The notes under the pieces: model-generated
Told to the model about the DNA's origin: nothing
Database searches by the model: none
Seen by the model: only the letters and a program-made list of their open reading frames with translations
Shown: positions 61,040-64,000 of the stretch, piece after piece
Layout: each line of letters starts with the position of its first letter
Numbering within the stretch: the first letter of the stretch is position 1
Assembly: GCF_016653635.2 (NCBI RefSeq)
Contig: NZ_CP067420.1
Location: 2,329,501 to 2,393,500, forward strand
Source of the DNA: Skermanella sp. TT6
GTDB lineage: Bacteria > Pseudomonadota > Alphaproteobacteria > Azospirillales > Azospirillaceae
Direction: 5' to 3'
DNA: 64,000 nucleotides
Made by a program: the position numbers and the translations under genes

Positions 61040-63343
61040 ATGACGACACAGCAAAGGTCCGCTCCATCCGGTCTCCGACTGGGAATTTCCGCCTGTGCCG
61101 TCCTGGCCCTTCTGGCCGGATGCGCCCAGGGAACGGCGCGGAACAACCTGGACGACCGGATGTCCGAACTGATGCGCCCGGACGGCGGAACATCGGGTCA
61201 GCCGACGTCGCTCGTTCCGCCCGGAGGTCTCGGACCCGCCCCCGGCGGCCGGGACGAACCGCCGAGGCGACCCACCTATGTCGAGCGGGGCGGGTTGCGC
61301 ATCCAGATGCCGGCGACCGCGACGCGCCCGACGCCGACCGGCGAGAGCGTGGAGCTGAACTTCCCGGACACCGACATCAGGGAGTTCGCGCGCGCCGTGA
61401 TCGGCGACATCCTCGGGCTGACCTATGCGGTCGATCCGAGGATCGAGGGAACCGTGAGCGTCGATACCCGGGGGGCGATCCCGCGGGCCGACGTCCTGCC
61501 GCTGGTCGAGCGCGTGCTCCAGATGCACGGCGTCGCGCTGGTCCCGTTCCCCAACGGCTATCAGGTCGTCCCGGCGGAGTCGGCCCTGACCAACGGCCCG
61601 ACCCTGACCGGCGGGCCGGGCATGGGGATCCGGGTCCTGCCGCTGCGTCATATCGAGGCCTCGAAGGCGTCCGAGCTGCTGGCACCGCTGACGCCCAGGG
61701 GAGCCGTGGTCTCGGTCGATCCCAAGCGGAACCTGCTGGTGCTCGCCGGATCGGGGCCGCAGCTCGACCTGATGGAAGCGACCGTGCAGGCGATCGACCT
61801 GGACCAGCTCCAGGGCATGTCCTTCGCGCTCAAGCCGCTCCGCTACGCGGCACCCGCGGCGATGGCCGAGGAGCTGACGGCGATCTTCGGGTCGGAGGAA
61901 GGGGACCAGGAGGTTCGCTTCGTGCCGGTCGAGCGCATGAGCGCCCTGGTCATCGTGACCCGCAACGCCGACATGATCGACCGCATGCTGAACTGGGCCG
62001 AGCGGCTGGACCAGGAGGGCGGCGGGTCCGACCCGGAGCTCTTCGTCTATCCCGTCCAGAACGGCAGGGCCGCCGATCTCGCGACTGCGCTGGGGCAGAT
62101 CTTCGGCGCCGAACCGACCGGGCAGCAGATCGGCGGCGTGGCGCCCGGGCTCCAGTCGCGCCAGCTCGCGCAGTCCAACCTGACCCGGCGCGGCCAGGGC
62201 GGACTCTCCGGCCAGGGCGGGCTGGGCCAGGGAGGATTGGGGCAAGGCGGCTTGGGGCAAGGCGGTCTGGGGCAAGGCGGTCTGGGGCAGGGCGGCCAGG
62301 GAGGGTTCGGCAGCGATCCCCTGGGCGGCGGCGGCATCGGCGGCCAGGGCGGCACGGGCTTCGACGGCGGGTTCGACGGCGGTGCCGGCGGGCAGGGCAG
62401 CGGCTTCACGGCCGTGGCGGCACCGGGCCTGCGGATCATCGCCGACGACAGCCGCAACGCGCTGATCGTCCAGGGCACCCGCCAGCAATACCGCCGCATC
62501 GAGAACGCGCTCCGCCAGCTCGACACCCAGCCGCTCCAGGTGCTGATCGAGGCGACCATAGCCGAGGTGACCCTCAACGATACGCTCCAGTACGGCCTCC
62601 AGTGGTTCTTCAACAGCGGCAACTTCCAGGCACTGTTGAGCCAGAGCGCGAGCGCCACGCCGCAGCCCGCCCTTCCGGGCTTCGCCGTCGCCTTCAACAC
62701 GCCGGACGCGCGGGTCGTCCTGCGCGCGCTGGAATCGGTCACCGACGTGCGGGTGATCTCGTCGCCCCAGGTCCTGGCGCTGACCAACCAGACCGCGCTG
62801 CTGCAGGTCGGCGACAGCGTGCCGATCCCCGTCCAGCAGGCGGTCAGCGTCGTCAATCCCGACGCGCCGATCGTCAATTCGGTCCAGTACGTCGATACCG
62901 GCGTCACGCTCCAGGTGATCCCGCGGGTCAACGAGGGCGGCATGGTCAGGATGGAGATCGAGCAGAACGTCTCCGAGGCGACGGTGACCACCACGTCAGA
63001 GATCGATGCCCCGACCATCGCCCAGCGCAGGATCGCCAGCACGGTGGCGGTCAGGAGCGGCGAGACGATCGGCCTGGGCGGCCTGATCCGCGACGGCTCC
63101 ACCGCCGGCATGGACGGCGTCCCCTACCTGTCCAGGCTGCCGATCGTCGGCCCCCTGTTCGGAACCCGGGCGACCGACGTCAGGCGCACCGAACTGCTGA
63201 TCCTGCTGCGCCCCCGGATCGTCCAGTCGACCCAGGACGCGCGCGACATGACCAACGAACTGCGGGCACGGATGCAGGCTTTGCTGCCGGTCGTCCATCG
63301 GGAGCCTATCCAGGGCACCCGGCAAGGGCTTCCGGTCCAGTGA
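61040..63343 (+). CDS. gspD: Type II secretion secretin GspD (lipoprotein form)
   Basis: The 767-residue protein starts with a lipoprotein signal (AVLALLAGC). Then come the N0 domain (about 95-165: VELNFPDTDIREFARAVIGDILGLTYAVDPRIEG), N1 and N2 domains (IRVLPLRHIEASKASELLAPL, KPLRYAAPAAMAEELTAIFG), a Gly/Gln-rich insert (about 380-450), N3, and the secretin core (VLIEATIAEVTLNDTLQYGLQW, VISSPQVLALTNQTALLQVGDSVPIPV, DTGVTLQVIPRVNEGGMV, RSGETIGLGGLI, PYLSRLPIVGPLFG). It forms the outer-membrane channel of the T2SS. The insert replaces the usual Gly-rich linker and is unusually long and repetitive. Confidence 0.95.
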   Translation: MTTQQRSAPSGLRLGISACAVLALLAGCAQGTARNNLDDRMSELMRPDGGTSGQPTSLVPPGGLGPAPGGRDEPPRRPTYVERGGLRIQMPATATRPTPTGESVELNFPDTDIREFARAVIGDILGLTYAVDPRIEGTVSVDTRGAIPRADVLPLVERVLQMHGVALVPFPNGYQVVPAESALTNGPTLTGGPGMGIRVLPLRHIEASKASELLAPLTPRGAVVSVDPKRNLLVLAGSGPQLDLMEATVQAIDLDQLQGMSFALKPLRYAAPAAMAEELTAIFGSEEGDQEVRFVPVERMSALVIVTRNADMIDRMLNWAERLDQEGGGSDPELFVYPVQNGRAADLATALGQIFGAEPTGQQIGGVAPGLQSRQLAQSNLTRRGQGGLSGQGGLGQGGLGQGGLGQGGLGQGGLGQGGQGGFGSDPLGGGGIGGQGGTGFDGGFDGGAGGQGSGFTAVAAPGLRIIADDSRNALIVQGTRQQYRRIENALRQLDTQPLQVLIEATIAEVTLNDTLQYGLQWFFNSGNFQALLSQSASATPQPALPGFAVAFNTPDARVVLRALESVTDVRVISSPQVLALTNQTALLQVGDSVPIPVQQAVSVVNPDAPIVNSVQYVDTGVTLQVIPRVNEGGMVRMEIEQNVSEATVTTTSEIDAPTIAQRRIASTVAVRSGETIGLGGLIRDGSTAGMDGVPYLSRLPIVGPLFGTRATDVRRTELLILLRPRIVQSTQDARDMTNELRARMQALLPVVHREPIQGTRQGLPVQ
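62221..62295 (+). repeat. Five 15-bp tandem repeats inside gspD
   Basis: A 15-base unit coding for GLGQG is repeated five times (about codons 394-418). The last three copies are almost identical, as expected from slipped-strand expansion. It lies in the linker before the last N domain, where length change would not disturb the fold. Confidence 0.85.
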
Positions 63344-63467
63344 AGCGCCCCGGGTCATCAGGACGGATTATCACGCCTGCCGCCGGATGAAGGGTCCGGG
63401 ACGAATTCGCCATGGCCGAACGACGGCCGGTACGTCAGGATCCCGTCGGCATCGTCGAGGCAACGCT

Positions 63468-64000
63468 ATGCGCAGACCCGGTTTCGCCCTGATCGCGGTA
63501 TTCTGGATCGTCATGGTGGTCGGGCTGTTCACCGCGATCGTGGCGTCTCGGACCGGCTTCGACATCGATCGCAGCCGGTGGGCGCTGGATATGGGCCGGG
63601 TCCGGGCCGCCGCCGACGGCGCCGTGGAGGAAGCGGCGTTCCGGATGGTGGAACGCCTCGGTTCGGGGCAGCCGGTGACCGACCTCGCCGGTGTCCAGGA
63701 ACTGGACCTGCGCATCGACGACATCCCGGTTCATGTGACGATCCAGGACGAGGACGGCAAGATCGACCTCAACGGCGCTCAGCCCGAACTGCTGGCGCTC
63801 CTGTTCGAGGCCCTGGCACGGGACAACCCCGACCTCCCCGTCGGCGATCCCGTGGCGCTTTCCGAACGCATCGCCGACTTCCGCGACATCGACAATCTGC
63901 GCCGGCCCAACGGAGCCGAGGATCCGGAATATGCCGCGGCCGGACTGGCGGCGGGTGCCAAGGACAGCGTCTTCGACACGGTGGGCGAACTGGAACAGGT
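63468..64000 (+). CDS. gspK: Type II secretion minor pseudopilin GspK, partial (runs off window)
   Basis: The first 177 residues are present. A class III-type leader MRRPGFALIAVFWIVMVVGLFTAIVASRTGF gives the N-terminal helix, followed by RAAADGAVEEAAFRMVERL and the GspK alpha-domain start IQDEDGKIDLNGAQPELLALLFEALARD, ADFRDIDNLRRPNGAEDPEY. GspK caps the pseudopilus tip. It follows gspD by 124 bases on the same strand. Confidence 0.9.
   Translation, partial: MRRPGFALIAVFWIVMVVGLFTAIVASRTGFDIDRSRWALDMGRVRAAADGAVEEAAFRMVERLGSGQPVTDLAGVQELDLRIDDIPVHVTIQDEDGKIDLNGAQPELLALLFEALARDNPDLPVGDPVALSERIADFRDIDNLRRPNGAEDPEYAAAGLAAGAKDSVFDTVGELEQ

Noticed and set aside
62221-62295. Short tandem repeats as a possible origin or array
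   Set aside because: They lie inside the gspD frame and encode a regular GLGQG linker.

Overview
The window is GC-rich alphaproteobacterial chromosome. The DNA itself supports this: alphaproteobacterial flagellin and type II secretion (T2SS) genes, NnrR/Dnr-type regulatory boxes, and dense short operons. The best guess is a Rhodospirillales/Azospirillaceae-type organism (Skermanella or Azospirillum relatives); that placement is from gene style only.

Layout. 1-5.8 kb: a truncated ClC channel, a secreted CAP-domain protein, DUF421 and MscS membrane proteins, a small exported acidic protein and a DMT permease. 5.9-19.0 kb: an iron-acquisition island with an ABC exporter, an ECF sigma factor of the FecI type, a Fur-like box, FecR, an STN-containing TonB receptor, and a complete petrobactin-type pathway asbA, asbB, asbC, an asbD-asbE gene fusion, and asbF. 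Iron starvation would release Fur, the receptor would signal through FecR to FecI, and the six Asb activities would make a spermidine/citrate/3,4-dihydroxybenzoate siderophore. 19-25 kb: a chimeric gene scar, an orphan nuoC-nuoD pair, nagA, DUF488, pirin and an orphan terminase-small-subunit-like gene. 25-32 kb: repeat elements, a short flagellin, an ABC exporter and a complete CUT2-type sugar ABC importer. 32-38.6 kb: aldo/keto reductase, methyltransferase, and D-amino-acid catabolism (dadA, dadX) divergent from a TyrR-like regulator.

38.6-48.3 kb is the accessory part. It holds a structured non-coding stretch; a two-gene unit in which a small two-helix membrane protein and a STAND-type NTPase with 129-bp internal repeats share the same short N-proximal motif (candidate amyloid-type signalling or defence pair); an HsdR remnant; and a partly decayed denitrification / NO-response locus (nnrU fragment, DUF2249, an NnrS-like membrane protein, a MIP18-family protein, a Crp/Fnr regulator, a broken moeA, and a second Crp/Fnr gene cut short by an integrase remnant), with four TTGAY-N4-RTCAA boxes.

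48.3-54.1 kb: DUF5335, glucan phosphorylase, PEP synthase and a tandem UspA protein, with two looser Fnr-like boxes, which looks like an energy/microaerobic stress block. 54.3-64 kb: a T2SS locus with gspC-like, gspM, gspL, gspF, gspE and gspO on the minus strand and gspD and gspK (cut by the window end) on the plus strand.

No tRNA, rRNA or CRISPR array was seen. Start codons and family names are from reading the translations; no database search was possible.
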